The position numbers and the translations under genes are program-made. The notes below the pieces were generated by a model that saw only the letters and a program-made list of their open reading frames with translations, was not told the DNA's origin and did no database searches. Below are positions 47,669 through 57,192 of a DNA stretch of 64,000 nt, one piece after another (the first letter of the stretch is position 1; each line of letters begins with the position of its first letter). This stretch comes from Halomonas sp. M20 (GTDB lineage Bacteria > Pseudomonadota > Gammaproteobacteria > Pseudomonadales > Halomonadaceae): contig NZ_JACNMQ010000006.1 of NCBI RefSeq assembly GCF_020622265.1, positions 62,001 through 126,000 on the forward strand, in the 5' to 3' direction.

Positions 47669-48583
47669 CTATACGCACTGACAGGGATGCACGGCCTGGC
47701 TTTCCCGACCCCGCGACATCTCGCGGGTCAGCCAGAAGCCGGCGCCGAGCAGCAAGGCGCCGCCATAGATCATGCCTCGGCCCGGCACCTCTGCGAAGAT
47801 CAGAAAACCCAGGCTCGAGGCCACCACCGGCGAGACGATGATATCGACCAGGGCATAGACGTTGGCATTGAGCGACTTCAAGACGATGGAGATGCCGAAA
47901 TAGGCGAAGCCCGTGGACACGATGCCCAGGCTTGCGGCCCAGAGCATCACCGGCAGTTCCACGCCGAGTGCCGGATAGGCGATCGTCATCGCCACCTGGC
48001 CGGGACCCGCGATCAACAGGAACGGCGAGAGCACCAGCGCCGCGACTAGCAGCGACCAGGCGATGTCATTCCCGGTCTCGGTCTTGCCCTCATAGCGCAT
48101 GTAGGTAACCATCGCGGCGTAGATCGCCCCGGTGGCCAGCGCCACGAGGTTGCCCAGCATATGGCCGCCGCCGAGCGGATTGGCGAGCGCGATACCGATC
48201 AGGGCGATGGCGAAGATCAAGACATAGCTCCTGCGCGCCTTCTCGCCCAAGAACAGCGCCGAAAAGATGAACACGAAGAATGGCGCGATGCTCCAGAAGA
48301 TCACCGCGTTGGCGATCGGCACAAGTGACATGGCGAAGTTGAAGACGCCGCCCTGGGCGGCGATCAGTACGCCGATGATGGCGGTATCCTTGACGTTGCC
48401 TTTGGGAAACCGAGGCCATTGCCGAGTTGCCAGGGCCCGCGCTATGAATAGGAAGGCCGCCGCGAAGGCCATGGCATAGAAGGTCAAAGTTTGGATCGGA
48501 ATCCGCCCGTCGGTAAGCTTAACGAACACACCGATGGTCGCCTCGGAGACCGTGATCAGCGCAAGCAGAAGGAGGGTGTTCAT
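47669..48583 (-). CDS. DMT-superfamily (EamA) transporter
   Basis: 304 residues with ten hydrophobic helices and two EamA repeats (EATIGVFVKLTDGRIPIQTL; later LWAASLGIVSTGFAYFGISI). Exporter of small metabolites, substrate unknown. Start overlaps the upstream CDF gene stop, so both are in one operon on the minus strand. Confidence 0.88.
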   Translation of the reverse strand: MNTLLLLALITVSEATIGVFVKLTDGRIPIQTLTFYAMAFAAAFLFIARALATRQWPRFPKGNVKDTAIIGVLIAAQGGVFNFAMSLVPIANAVIFWSIAPFFVFIFSALFLGEKARRSYVLIFAIALIGIALANPLGGGHMLGNLVALATGAIYAAMVTYMRYEGKTETGNDIAWSLLVAALVLSPFLLIAGPGQVAMTIAYPALGVELPVMLWAASLGIVSTGFAYFGISIVLKSLNANVYALVDIIVSPVVASSLGFLIFAEVPGRGMIYGGALLLGAGFWLTREMSRGRESQAVHPCQCV

Positions 48584-49521
48584 GCCTGCCCTCCCTTGCT
48601 CGCCGGTCGCGTGACATCGATCACTTCGGCACCTGACTCGTCGAGACAGGTGGTCTCCACCTGCAGTGTGGCGAAGAAAAAGCCATAATGATCCTTGAGC
48701 ATGCTATAGCCGGCTTTGAGCACGGCCTGTGGATCGGTGCCGTCGGAGATTCGCAGGTGACCGGAGAATACGTAACGGCCGCTGGTCAGTGCCCAGGCGT
48801 GCACGTGATGAGCATTTTCCACGCCGTCAAGCGCTATCAGTGCTTCCGTCACCTCGGCCAGTCGAATCTCGGAGGGCGTACCCTCCATCAGCAAATGGGT
48901 GGCATCGCGCAGGATACCCCAGCTCGCCCACAACAGTACGAAGCCGAAGGCCATGCCAAGCAGCGGGTCGATCAGCAAGAACCCGGTGAAGCGAATCACC
49001 AGCGCGGTGACGATGATGAGCAGGCTGCCGACGAAAGTCTGGATGATATGCCACAATGCGCCTTTGACGTTCAGGTCGCTGCGGCTTTGTTTCCAGATCA
49101 GGCCCAGCGAGACGATCTCGGTAAGCAGGCCGCCAGCCGCCGCCCACAGCATGGGTGCCGTGGACAGATCAATGGGGTCGGTCATCCGCATGCCGGCCAT
49201 CACGACCACGATCAGCGCCATGCCCAGCAAAAAGCCGCCGTTGACCAGGGCACCCACGATCTCGGCGCGATACCAGCCGAAGCTGCGGTCCTCATCAGCC
49301 GGGCGGCGGGCGAGCCGGGCAGCGGTGATGGCCACCAGCACGCCACCCACCGCCGAGAAGGTGTGGAAGGCGTCCGAGATCACCGCGACCGAGCCGGTCC
49401 AAAGACCGATGCCCATCTCGATGAAGAAGTAGATCCCCGTCAGCCAGGCCGAAATCGCCATTCCAGATCCACTGGAAGGCATGTGCCCCGCATGGCCGTG
49501 ACCGCCGTTGCCGTGATTCAT
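48580..49521 (-). CDS. Cation diffusion facilitator-like protein with altered metal site
   Basis: 313 residues from the ATG at 49521 (a longer frame upstream is not supported). His-rich start (MNHGNGGHGHAGHMP), six helices and a C-terminal cytoplasmic domain (HHVHAWALTSGRYVFSGHLR). In ordinary ZitB/CzcD proteins TM2 has HxxxD and TM5 HxxxD; here TM2 reads SDAFHTFSA (Asp to Ala) and TM5 ALWHIIQT (Asp to Thr). Both site Asp are lost, so substrate or activity may differ from Zn/Co efflux. Confidence 0.85.
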   Translation of the reverse strand: MNHGNGGHGHAGHMPSSGSGMAISAWLTGIYFFIEMGIGLWTGSVAVISDAFHTFSAVGGVLVAITAARLARRPADEDRSFGWYRAEIVGALVNGGFLLGMALIVVVMAGMRMTDPIDLSTAPMLWAAAGGLLTEIVSLGLIWKQSRSDLNVKGALWHIIQTFVGSLLIIVTALVIRFTGFLLIDPLLGMAFGFVLLWASWGILRDATHLLMEGTPSEIRLAEVTEALIALDGVENAHHVHAWALTSGRYVFSGHLRISDGTDPQAVLKAGYSMLKDHYGFFFATLQVETTCLDESGAEVIDVTRPASKGGQA

Positions 49522-49872
49522 AAGCGCACCTTGTCTCCGTTTCAGTACGTGCCATTCGATCATGGGCATCGTGTTCGAGCGATCACGTCCGGGCCCCGGC
49601 ATGGCCAGAGATTCATTCATGACGCGGCCCCTGCCCAGTGTTGCCACGTACCCCTTTCGACTCGACATCTGATTGGGTCACCGACTGATCCGAAAGGCTC
49701 GAGAGTAACCCCGTCAATCTGCCCGCATGCATGAGCGGTTCCTCCAACTTGAGAAGAGCACCGCACGAACAAGGTACACCGGCCGAAGAGCAACGGGTTT
49801 GTCGAACGTCTGCATAGAACGCTGTTGGACGAGCATTGTCAATGGCCATCAGAACTGACCCACCCGTGATCG
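49522..49872. other. Intergenic between CDF operon and IS21 remnant
   Basis: No supported gene. A 78-codon minus-strand frame (49613-49849) has a Cys-containing segment but no recognisable homology or ribosome site. The IS21 end is probably in the last few tens of bases. Confidence 0.4.
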
Positions 49873-50613
49873 TCAGCTGAGCGTCTTCTGCTTCAGCCGG
49901 TAGCTCTCCCCGCCGAGCAGGTAGAGGTGCGAGTGATGGATGATCCGGTCGACGATCGGCACCGCCACGTTGTCGTCGTGGAAGAACTCGCCCCAGCTGG
50001 TGAAGTCCTTGTTGGTGGTGATGATCAGCGACCGGTGCTCGTAGAACCGGTTGATCAGCTGGAACAGCGCGTAGCGCGCCTGCCGGCTCATCGGCAGGTA
50101 GCCCAGCTCGTCGATCACCAGGGCGTCGACCTTGGCGAGCTTGTGCAGCGTCTTCTTCAGCTCGCCCTTCATCTCCGCTAGCTCCAGCTCCTCGACCAGG
50201 TCCAGGGCGTTGCGGAACAGCACCCGGTAGCCGGCCTCGATGGCCTTCTGGCCGATACCGATGCTTAGATGAGTCTTGCCCACCCCTGGCGGGCCGATGA
50301 ACACCAGATTCTCGCGGTTATCGAGGAAGGAGAAGTCCAGCAGGGCGTTGATCTGGCGCTTGGTGATGGTGGTCTGGTGCCGGTAGTCGAACCCCTCCAG
50401 CCGCTTGTCGCTGGGGAAGCCGGCTTGGCGCCGGTAGAGGTCGATGCGCTTCGCCTCGCGGGTCTGGCGCTCGTGCTCGACCAGCATGTCGGCAAAGGCC
50501 AGGTAGGAGACCTCGTTAGCCTCGGCCTGAGCCAGCAGCGCGGTGAGGCCGCCGGCGATGGCGCCCAGGCGCAGGCTGCGGTAGCGCCCGACGGTCAGCT
50601 CAAGCTGCCCCAT
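49873..50613 (-). CDS. istB: IS21-family helper ATPase IstB
   Basis: 246 residues. AAA+ ATPase with Walker A FIGPPGVGKTHLSIGIGQKA, Walker B ALVIDELGYLPMS and sensor motif LIITTNKDF. It assists the IstA transposase. The transposase gene itself is missing upstream apart from about 30 codons, so the element cannot move by itself. Confidence 0.93.
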   Translation of the reverse strand: MGQLELTVGRYRSLRLGAIAGGLTALLAQAEANEVSYLAFADMLVEHERQTREAKRIDLYRRQAGFPSDKRLEGFDYRHQTTITKRQINALLDFSFLDNRENLVFIGPPGVGKTHLSIGIGQKAIEAGYRVLFRNALDLVEELELAEMKGELKKTLHKLAKVDALVIDELGYLPMSRQARYALFQLINRFYEHRSLIITTNKDFTSWGEFFHDDNVAVPIVDRIIHHSHLYLLGGESYRLKQKTLS

Positions 50614-50715
50614 GGGTCACCTCCTGCTGGCCGCTGGAGTGGCCAAGCCGGCCGTACTGAGCCAGCTCCGCCGGTGTCGTACAGGGGATCAGGTATTTAT
50701 GGCGGTTCTGCCTGA
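50614..50715 (-). pseudogene. Probable istA 3' remnant
   Basis: Upstream of istB, in its usual place, the minus strand reads KYLIPCTTPAELAQYGRLGH and then SSGQQEVTHG, running up to the istB start. This looks like the C-terminal tail of IstA; the rest is deleted at the junction with the recombinase module. Confidence 0.45.
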
Positions 50716-50783
50716 AACCCGCTTGGATCAACCTATGTGCAATTAACGCCGTGTATATTAGCCGCACCAAGCCCGAGCACTCC

Positions 50784-52199
50784 TCAAAACTCAGGCGTTC
50801 TCTGGTCTTTAATTCTCGCGATGGGGCGGGTTTCTTTCGCAGCGCTCAGTAATGTATCAATATTCCTGCCGAGCAACTTGGCCTCCTCAAGCGAGGTAGC
50901 CGACTCAAGAGCGTTGCGTAAGCCTTGAAGCTCGTGAGAGAAGGCAGCAATTTGCCGCTCGAAATAGGCCATCCTTTCGGCACTGCTGAAGTAGCCTGCC
51001 TTTTCATGGGCCATATGCAGGTATGGCGCTACGCCCTGCATTGATTTGTGGCCTGTCTGGCTCATCAGCCGCACGCCTATACCGGCCTGGGCCGCCGCAG
51101 ATCCCCGGGTGTCCAGGGCATAGGCGCAAGCCAGGATGTCGATCCAGTTATGGCGCAGCAGATGAAGGTGCGCAGGCTCATGCAACCCGGCCAGCTTCTT
51201 CAGTTGTAGCACTTCATCGCTGAACGAGCGCGTCGCCCATGACCGGCCATCGCTTGCGACGAAAAGGAGTCCGGGATCGGCATCTATGATACCGTTAGTC
51301 TTGCCACGTAAGATCGCCCGCTTTCTCGGCCCCTTGATCCAGCGGATCGCTCGCATGATCAGTTCCGGTGCAAAAGCGACAACTCGCTCATCGTTAACGA
51401 TGCCGGACTTCGCGACTGTCATGGCAACTCTGACGCTCTGCTGACTCTCGGGGCTGCGCCTCTGTTCCTCCAAACGGCGCTTAGCCTCTTCAATATCCTT
51501 CACTGTCAAACGCGACAACTCGATACGTCGTGCTCCTGTCTGCTCCGCGCACGAGAGAAGTAGCTTCATCCTATCCCGGCGAAACTTGCCGCTCTCACCT
51601 GGCACTCCTAATCTGGGAATCGCGTTCCAAAGCGCTTCAATCGTCTCCGAAGATACCGGGAAGCGCGGGACCCGGGCACTCACCGGTAGAAGTGAAGCAT
51701 GAGCGAAAGTGCTCTTTGCGATTGCTCCACGCTTAGTGCGGATCTGATACGTTTCCATACCAATGACAATCTGCGCAGGATCCTCGGTACCAATAACCAA
51801 ACTGTCGCCGAAGTAGTGCCTACGCTGTAGCCAACTAAGAGCATGGAAACAACGACGCAGAATGGTGTTGATCTGGTTGTTACTCCGCTCTGTTTTATCC
51901 CGGAGAAGGTGGTTGCGAAAGTCGACCATCGTCTGGCCATCAATGGCGACGAGCGGGAGCCTGAGACTGTCTAGGTATTGGACGAAGAGCGATAGATTGG
52001 CGGCATATGTCTGGAGTGAGCCCACGGCCTTCGTACCCGTGCCGAAGTACCGTAGCAGATAGTCTATGAACGGCCAAAAAGGATACCCGGCATTGTCGAG
52101 AATCAATGGCATACCAGCGTCATCGCACTTGTACGCTCTTTTGAATGCCGGATCGCGGATATTAGCGGCCTGCGTCGAGCGGAGAATTTTTCTCATCAT
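50784..52199 (-). CDS. Tyrosine recombinase, fourth gene of the module
   Basis: 471 residues from 52199 (GAGGATGAG upstream; 52196 also possible). Phage-integrase fold: core-binding half (TYAANLSLFVQYLDSLRLPL) and catalytic half with Arg (TGARRIELSRLTVKD), His-x-x-Arg (HLHLLRHNWIDIL), GHKSMQ and Tyr (VAPYLHMAHEK). All catalytic residues seem present. Overlaps the end of the 210-residue gene by 38 bases, so it is co-translated. Confidence 0.88.
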   Translation of the reverse strand: MMRKILRSTQAANIRDPAFKRAYKCDDAGMPLILDNAGYPFWPFIDYLLRYFGTGTKAVGSLQTYAANLSLFVQYLDSLRLPLVAIDGQTMVDFRNHLLRDKTERSNNQINTILRRCFHALSWLQRRHYFGDSLVIGTEDPAQIVIGMETYQIRTKRGAIAKSTFAHASLLPVSARVPRFPVSSETIEALWNAIPRLGVPGESGKFRRDRMKLLLSCAEQTGARRIELSRLTVKDIEEAKRRLEEQRRSPESQQSVRVAMTVAKSGIVNDERVVAFAPELIMRAIRWIKGPRKRAILRGKTNGIIDADPGLLFVASDGRSWATRSFSDEVLQLKKLAGLHEPAHLHLLRHNWIDILACAYALDTRGSAAAQAGIGVRLMSQTGHKSMQGVAPYLHMAHEKAGYFSSAERMAYFERQIAAFSHELQGLRNALESATSLEEAKLLGRNIDTLLSAAKETRPIARIKDQRTPEF

Positions 52200-52794
52200 T
52201 CTCATCCTCAGCCACTTGGCTGCCAGGTAAAGGCTGCTTTGCAGCAACGAGCGCAAGACGGTACTTGGCATGGTGGCGCCGCATCGCCTCTTGTCGATGG
52301 GCATTCATTTGAGCTTCGGCTTCCAGCGTGCTTACTGCGTCCAGGTAAGCAGCGCGCAACTGAAGGAGAGCATCTGTGAGGACGCTCACCTGGTGGTTAA
52401 GGTCGCTGTTGCGTGCTTTGAGCCCGGTCTTGGTATCCGACCGCTTCTTATTGATTAAGGTGTCCTGAGAATGTTCTCGGAGCGCTTTTTGCTCTTGGGT
52501 CTTATGAAGGGCGCGGAGTTGCTTCGAAAGTCCTTTTAAGTCCTTATACAGATTCAGGTCACAATTCTTTGCAGCGTTGACCGAGCAGCAGACAATCTCC
52601 AGGCCCTTCTCCTTACTCTTAAACTCCCACGCGCAAATGCATGCCACAGACGCGTAGGCTTCAAAACCATCAGGGATTCGGCCTTCAGTGAGCATTTCCT
52701 GCAGATGCCTCTGTTTCCATATCAAGCTCTTATGAATTCTCGCCTGCTTCTCGGCGATCCCGGACGCAATTTGACCAGACTGTAATCTTGGCAA
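52162..52794 (-). CDS. Coiled-coil accessory protein of recombinase module, TnpC-like in position
   Basis: 210 residues from a TTG start with GGGAGG upstream. No catalytic motif; mostly charged helices with a heptad pattern (LYKDLKGLSKQLRALHKTQE ... LTDALLQLRAAYLDAVSTLE). In position it resembles TnpC of Tn554, a small third protein next to two recombinases. Starts 2 bases after the preceding gene. Confidence 0.65.
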   Translation of the reverse strand: MPRLQSGQIASGIAEKQARIHKSLIWKQRHLQEMLTEGRIPDGFEAYASVACICAWEFKSKEKGLEIVCCSVNAAKNCDLNLYKDLKGLSKQLRALHKTQEQKALREHSQDTLINKKRSDTKTGLKARNSDLNHQVSVLTDALLQLRAAYLDAVSTLEAEAQMNAHRQEAMRRHHAKYRLALVAAKQPLPGSQVAEDENDEKNSPLDAGR

Positions 52795-52796
52795 GG

Positions 52797-54752
52797 CTAT
52801 GCAACCTCCCTCTGATATCGGATAATGAGCGCTTCGCCTGCGCTCTTCACATCCGGACTGGCAACGACCTCGATGTTGAGCGCTCCTGATTCGTGCAAGT
52901 ATTCAAGATAGTCTTGGAGATCCTCGTCAGGAATGACTTCGAGGCGGTTGACATTGAAATGGCGCTCCACATCCGCCTCAAGCTTTTCCCGGTTTTCAAC
53001 ATTGGCGATGTGCCTACGCAGGGCTTCCATCGTAAAGCGCGCCTCCTCCTCGAAGAGTTCTGCCCCACCCATGGACTCTTGGATGTAGCGGAGGGTTTGC
53101 TCTTTGTTCAGGTGACCCATGAACCATGACAGGGCGTCGAGGGAGGCGTCGCGGCGATGCCAAAAGAAGGCCATCGCGAAGAAGCGACGCAGTTCGTGTG
53201 GCTGCACGTACCAGCGAGCAAGAACGTCATTGACGGTCTGGGCTGGTACTTCGATCATGTCGGCGAACTGCGCCATGCGATTGATAATCAGATGCCTCCC
53301 CTCTATATCTCGAAGCGCGTCCCCGAAGCGAAAGATGAAGCCGCTCGTGCTGGCAGTCCCCGAGAGCGACGCAATAAGCCCGAATGCCTGTGCGCCGACA
53401 TCGGGTATCGGCCGCAACACTTCCTGCATAGGTCCATAGTCACTTCCCTTTTCCAGGTAAAAGCGCAGCCGATAGCAGCCCGGCTCGCCGACCAAACCGT
53501 CTCCACGGAGCGCAACAAGCTCCTCGACTCGCCGCGCTGAGAACGCGCCAAGCACTAGGAAGCAAGCGCCGATGAGACAATCTATCGCATCGAAAATAGA
53601 GGGGGATTCGCGCCGGGTACGGTGTTTGACGCCGGTGTGATATCTGTGGGCACGAACTATATTCAGTGAATCAAGGGCTACAGGCTGGCGTACCTTGCCA
53701 AACGCAGCTGTGCCACTGTATTTGCTTAGTCTTTGGCCGCCAGTCGCATCCACTAGGTCGAAATAATAGCCGACCAGCTCGTGGCCATACTCAACCACCC
53801 ATTTGATCGCGTGATTGAGGTAGTGCAGTGCGATTGGGTATGGAATGGTAGGGGTTCTGTTGGTGCCGCGACCGAGTTGTTCTGCGTATAAGCTTGGGCT
53901 TGATTCGATACCGAAGGCGTCAAAGCCAATGCCGTCTGGCAGATACGGACGTTGGGTGAAAAGTTCTCGCCAGGGTAGCAGAAGACTATAGATCGTGTGC
54001 TTGCCAACGGTAGGCTCTACGTCATCACCCCAGCCATTCGCGATTCGAAGATCGACCAGCTCAGTTGTATAGGCACTTCGGTCATTGCGTCGCGGCATTG
54101 ATAACCCGCTCTCCTCCAGAATGGCCCTCACTGCTGGACTCTTGGCTAAATGTACCATCGGGAGATCGGTCGCATCGGCCAACTTCTGATAGGAAACCAA
54201 GCCATCTGCATTCAGTATTGAGCTGTAGTCCTCGTTATCTTCTAGGTCCGCAAGATACGCCTGAATGTTCTCAGAGACACCGAGAAGGCCCTCCAAACCC
54301 CGCTGGACATCCTCAAGAAACCATTCGAAGTGCTTCACTGTCAGGGCCCCGAATCGGAGCATGGTTAAAGGCTCGCTCAAGCCTCGCAAGATCATCCAAC
54401 GTATGAGGGCTATAGCGCCATGGGCAAGTTTTAGCTGCACCCTTGCATTCGATGTGAACATCGAAGGGCCGGAGCGGGAGAGCCACACCAGACGCCGGAT
54501 CGTCTCCAGCAGATCCGCCATCTCCGGGTCTAGCAAAGTCCTTCCCTTCAGCAACCTAACGTCCCAGTTGATACGATTGGCTCTACGCCACCGATCGGTG
54601 CCGGGGACTCGCTCTTCTTTGCCGAACCCCCTTTTGATGTACCACACCGGGGCGTGCCAGTCGGACAGCAGCCAATCGGCTATAGGAGTCTCCGAGAAGT
54701 CAGGAGCATCAAGAAAGCTAATGAGTTGGGCGCGGTCGAGAGACTTTTTCAT
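52797..54752 (-). CDS. Large tyrosine recombinase, TnpB-like
   Basis: 651 residues from the ATG at 54752 (GGAGG upstream; overlaps the stop of the previous gene as ATGA). The catalytic part is in the C-terminal third: Arg in FSARRVEELVALRGD, His-x-x-Arg in QPHELRRFFAMAFFW, GHLNKEQ and Tyr in TLRYIQESM. Size and position resemble Tn554 TnpB (about 630 residues). Expected to take part in integration and excision of the island. Confidence 0.85.
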   Translation of the reverse strand: MKKSLDRAQLISFLDAPDFSETPIADWLLSDWHAPVWYIKRGFGKEERVPGTDRWRRANRINWDVRLLKGRTLLDPEMADLLETIRRLVWLSRSGPSMFTSNARVQLKLAHGAIALIRWMILRGLSEPLTMLRFGALTVKHFEWFLEDVQRGLEGLLGVSENIQAYLADLEDNEDYSSILNADGLVSYQKLADATDLPMVHLAKSPAVRAILEESGLSMPRRNDRSAYTTELVDLRIANGWGDDVEPTVGKHTIYSLLLPWRELFTQRPYLPDGIGFDAFGIESSPSLYAEQLGRGTNRTPTIPYPIALHYLNHAIKWVVEYGHELVGYYFDLVDATGGQRLSKYSGTAAFGKVRQPVALDSLNIVRAHRYHTGVKHRTRRESPSIFDAIDCLIGACFLVLGAFSARRVEELVALRGDGLVGEPGCYRLRFYLEKGSDYGPMQEVLRPIPDVGAQAFGLIASLSGTASTSGFIFRFGDALRDIEGRHLIINRMAQFADMIEVPAQTVNDVLARWYVQPHELRRFFAMAFFWHRRDASLDALSWFMGHLNKEQTLRYIQESMGGAELFEEEARFTMEALRRHIANVENREKLEADVERHFNVNRLEVIPDEDLQDYLEYLHESGALNIEVVASPDVKSAGEALIIRYQREVA

Positions 54753-56722
54753 GTAGCCTCCAGGAGCTCGTTGAGACATGGGAACTCGATTTCGCAGTCT
54801 GTATTGCGCGCCAGCGCGAGGCCTTCTCGATAGATGCTCGCAAGTTCGCGGTCCATACAACTGCGCATGACGCCATGTAGACAATTGCGCAGGTCGAGCC
54901 AATCGCGAGCCAGAAAGCGTTTATAGACTCTATCTAGACTGAATCGGGGGTGCCTCGCCTGCAACTCCTTGAGCGCATCGCACAGCCGCTCAAGCACCGC
55001 GACATTCCTCGGGCTGAGCATAAATACCGATTGCTGTTGCGGAGTGGATTCGGCCACGATCTCCCGATCTCTTCTTTTGAACATGGGGGACCCGGACAAG
55101 GCCTTGTCTTGGCGAATCGCCTCCAGCTCGGTACTCAGCCCATCAAGGGACTCAAAACGCAGCGCTTTCACCAAAATATCGGCATCTTGCTGCGTTGCAG
55201 CGATAACTAAGAGGTTTTGGAATTTGCGAATCTGATGCTCATAGAAGGCGTCCTGGATCTCTTTGGGAATGTAGTTGCGGAGGGCGACGTCGGGTCTGTT
55301 ATTAAGATACGCGGCGGCGACCTGCATATCGCCTCCGGCTTCGAACCAAACCACAACGCCCCCCAGGACACGGACATCCGCTCGGGTTATAGGCTTCGAG
55401 ATAAGCGCGCTGATACTAGGCCAGCGACGCAAGAACGCTTTCCAAAGGCTCTGATGCTTTCCTATCGGAGCCGGCACATCGCCCCTTCTTGGTGCCAGCC
55501 ACAGGGCCATTTCGCCATCTTGCCGCCAGTGCTCCGTCATCGCATACAGTGCGGACATGATCTCCGAGACACTGATCGCCTCGCTTGGGCCTGCAAGCTT
55601 ATGAACGACCTTCGCCGCCCTTGGCTTCACAACAGCAACACGGGTCAGGGCGGGGTCGTCGAATGAGCTAGTTAGACGCAATTCGCCATTTAAATTTTGC
55701 AGGCGAGCCGAATCCAGTGACTCCACGTTCACTCCTAGCTCAATCACCAGCAGAATGAAGAACGCTACGGAGGTTGTTCGAGTCAGCCCAAGATGGCGAC
55801 GAACAAATTCTCGACCGTAACTCTGTGTCACACTTCCCCATGAAAAGGGCAGTGCCTCCAGGACGGCGATTCCGTTGTGGCGGTGATGAAGGTAGCCCAC
55901 GAGATTCTGCAAACCATTTGGGTGGTACGTCGAGAAGAAACTGATGCGAGCCTGGTATTTGCCATGCCGCAGATCAGGGTCACACGTAACGCCCCGGCCC
56001 AGGAAGTACTCCAAGCGCTCGATGTCACAGGCTCTAGCCATTTCCTGACCTCTCTTGAAGAGTTCGATGGATTCGCTGGCCTCCTGCTGAGCCGCCTCCC
56101 GAATAGCTCGCAAAAGCTCGCTGCTGGCTCTGTGAACGTCGTCGAAGAACTCTCCATCTTTCACGCTCGGGAGTGCAAGTTTGCGTGCACTGCTACTCGT
56201 AATGGCGAGCTTGTCCAAAACGGTCGGAGTAGAGCGATGAATTTTTCGAAGTCCCGGCACTTTCTTATCTAACGGAGGCAGTGGAAAAACCGGGATTACT
56301 TTGATCTGTTGTAATTGCCGCAGGTGTAGGCGACCGGCTTCCCAATAGCGATGAGAGGAGAGATATTCCCGCTCTTCCGAGCTGAGCCACGAAATCAGCC
56401 AGCTATGAAGATTATCAAAGACTTTGGTTGCGCTCGATTGGTAGAAGGATGGGTTCCGACCATGGGTGGTGCACCACTCCAGATAGTTATTTATCGGATA
56501 AATAACATGCTGCTGGGTGGTCTGCGACCTCCCCGCCAGTTGCCTCTCCATACCTGAACGCAGCCGATCAGCTTCAGAGACAGGAAGGTGGCGCAGCCCC
56601 GAGAACTGGTAGGTTCGGGTCTTTCGCCCTCCCGGGAGGATGCATGTGAGGGTAAAATTGGTACCTATGTCAGAGCGCCCGACTGTCATATAGCACCATT
56701 GCTTCTTTATGATTGTTGTCAT
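54749..56722 (-). CDS. Large recombinase-like protein with degenerate catalytic motif
   Basis: 657 residues, first gene of the module at the island's right end. The C-terminal region has the outline of a tyrosine recombinase (ADVRVLGGVVVWFEAGGDM, then AAYLNNRPDVALRNYI), but His of HxxR is replaced (TRADVR) and the GH box is LNN. The protein may be a structural or DNA-binding partner instead of an active enzyme. The N-terminus contains a likely core-binding domain. No similar named family is recognised with certainty. Confidence 0.65.
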   Translation of the reverse strand: MTTIIKKQWCYMTVGRSDIGTNFTLTCILPGGRKTRTYQFSGLRHLPVSEADRLRSGMERQLAGRSQTTQQHVIYPINNYLEWCTTHGRNPSFYQSSATKVFDNLHSWLISWLSSEEREYLSSHRYWEAGRLHLRQLQQIKVIPVFPLPPLDKKVPGLRKIHRSTPTVLDKLAITSSSARKLALPSVKDGEFFDDVHRASSELLRAIREAAQQEASESIELFKRGQEMARACDIERLEYFLGRGVTCDPDLRHGKYQARISFFSTYHPNGLQNLVGYLHHRHNGIAVLEALPFSWGSVTQSYGREFVRRHLGLTRTTSVAFFILLVIELGVNVESLDSARLQNLNGELRLTSSFDDPALTRVAVVKPRAAKVVHKLAGPSEAISVSEIMSALYAMTEHWRQDGEMALWLAPRRGDVPAPIGKHQSLWKAFLRRWPSISALISKPITRADVRVLGGVVVWFEAGGDMQVAAAYLNNRPDVALRNYIPKEIQDAFYEHQIRKFQNLLVIAATQQDADILVKALRFESLDGLSTELEAIRQDKALSGSPMFKRRDREIVAESTPQQQSVFMLSPRNVAVLERLCDALKELQARHPRFSLDRVYKRFLARDWLDLRNCLHGVMRSCMDRELASIYREGLALARNTDCEIEFPCLNELLEAT

Positions 56723-56840
56723 TTAGAAGCGTAGCGTAGTTATCAGGAAGAGACCGAAAATAATTCCTTTTTAAAACTGATATTTATTAAATTGATAAAT
56801 TTACTCACAAGCTAAATGATAGTGCAGCAGACCGACTAAA
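56723..56840. other. Right island terminus
   Basis: AT-rich stretch between the first recombinase gene and the EEP junction, with the palindromic run TTTATTAAATTGATAAATTT-like sequence (56782-56802) and one inward CATTTAG (56818-56812, minus). Probably contains the recombinase-binding arm sites and the operon promoter. Confidence 0.45.
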
Positions 56841-56945
56841 GAGGTTCCAGCTGCCGATCGTGATATCCGCTGATGCTTGACCCCAAAGGCCAAGGGCGAG
56901 CGTTAGCGCGACGGCGGACTTTAGCGTATTGAGCAGGCGGAGCAT
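56841..56945 (-). pseudogene. EEP gene, 5' part with signal peptide
   Basis: 35 codons: MLRLLNTLKSAVALTLALGL, WGQASA, then DITIGSWNL, ending exactly at the AACCTC hexamer. A Sec signal peptide with cleavage near ASA-D is clear. It continues out of frame into the island and is the missing start of the 2909-3895 part. Confidence 0.88.
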
Positions 56946-57192
56946 GTAGGCCTCTGATGAACAACACATTCAGCCGGTGCAACTTACCGGATTAACACAA
57001 CCAAGCCAACTTAAGCTCGCCCCTGCCTGTTGAGACGCACGCCCAAATGAAACAGTGCAGCATGCTCGGTTCGGTGAAACCGATACACCCTGCGAGTCAC
57101 ATTGGCGTTGAACGTGCATTAGCGATCGCCTATGGCTCATTTGGCTCAGAATACTGTATAAAAGAACAGTATTCACAAAATGGAGACACCTC
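56946..57192. other. Divergent promoter region between EEP and umuD genes
   Basis: Holds the LexA box at 57152-57171. No gene is seen. Confidence 0.5.
57152..57171 (+). promoter_or_regulatory. LexA (SOS) box
   Basis: TACTGTATAAAAGAACAGTA: CTG-N10-CAG with the extended TA flanks, 21 bp before the first gene of the umuD operon. Expected to give DNA-damage induction. Confidence 0.85.
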
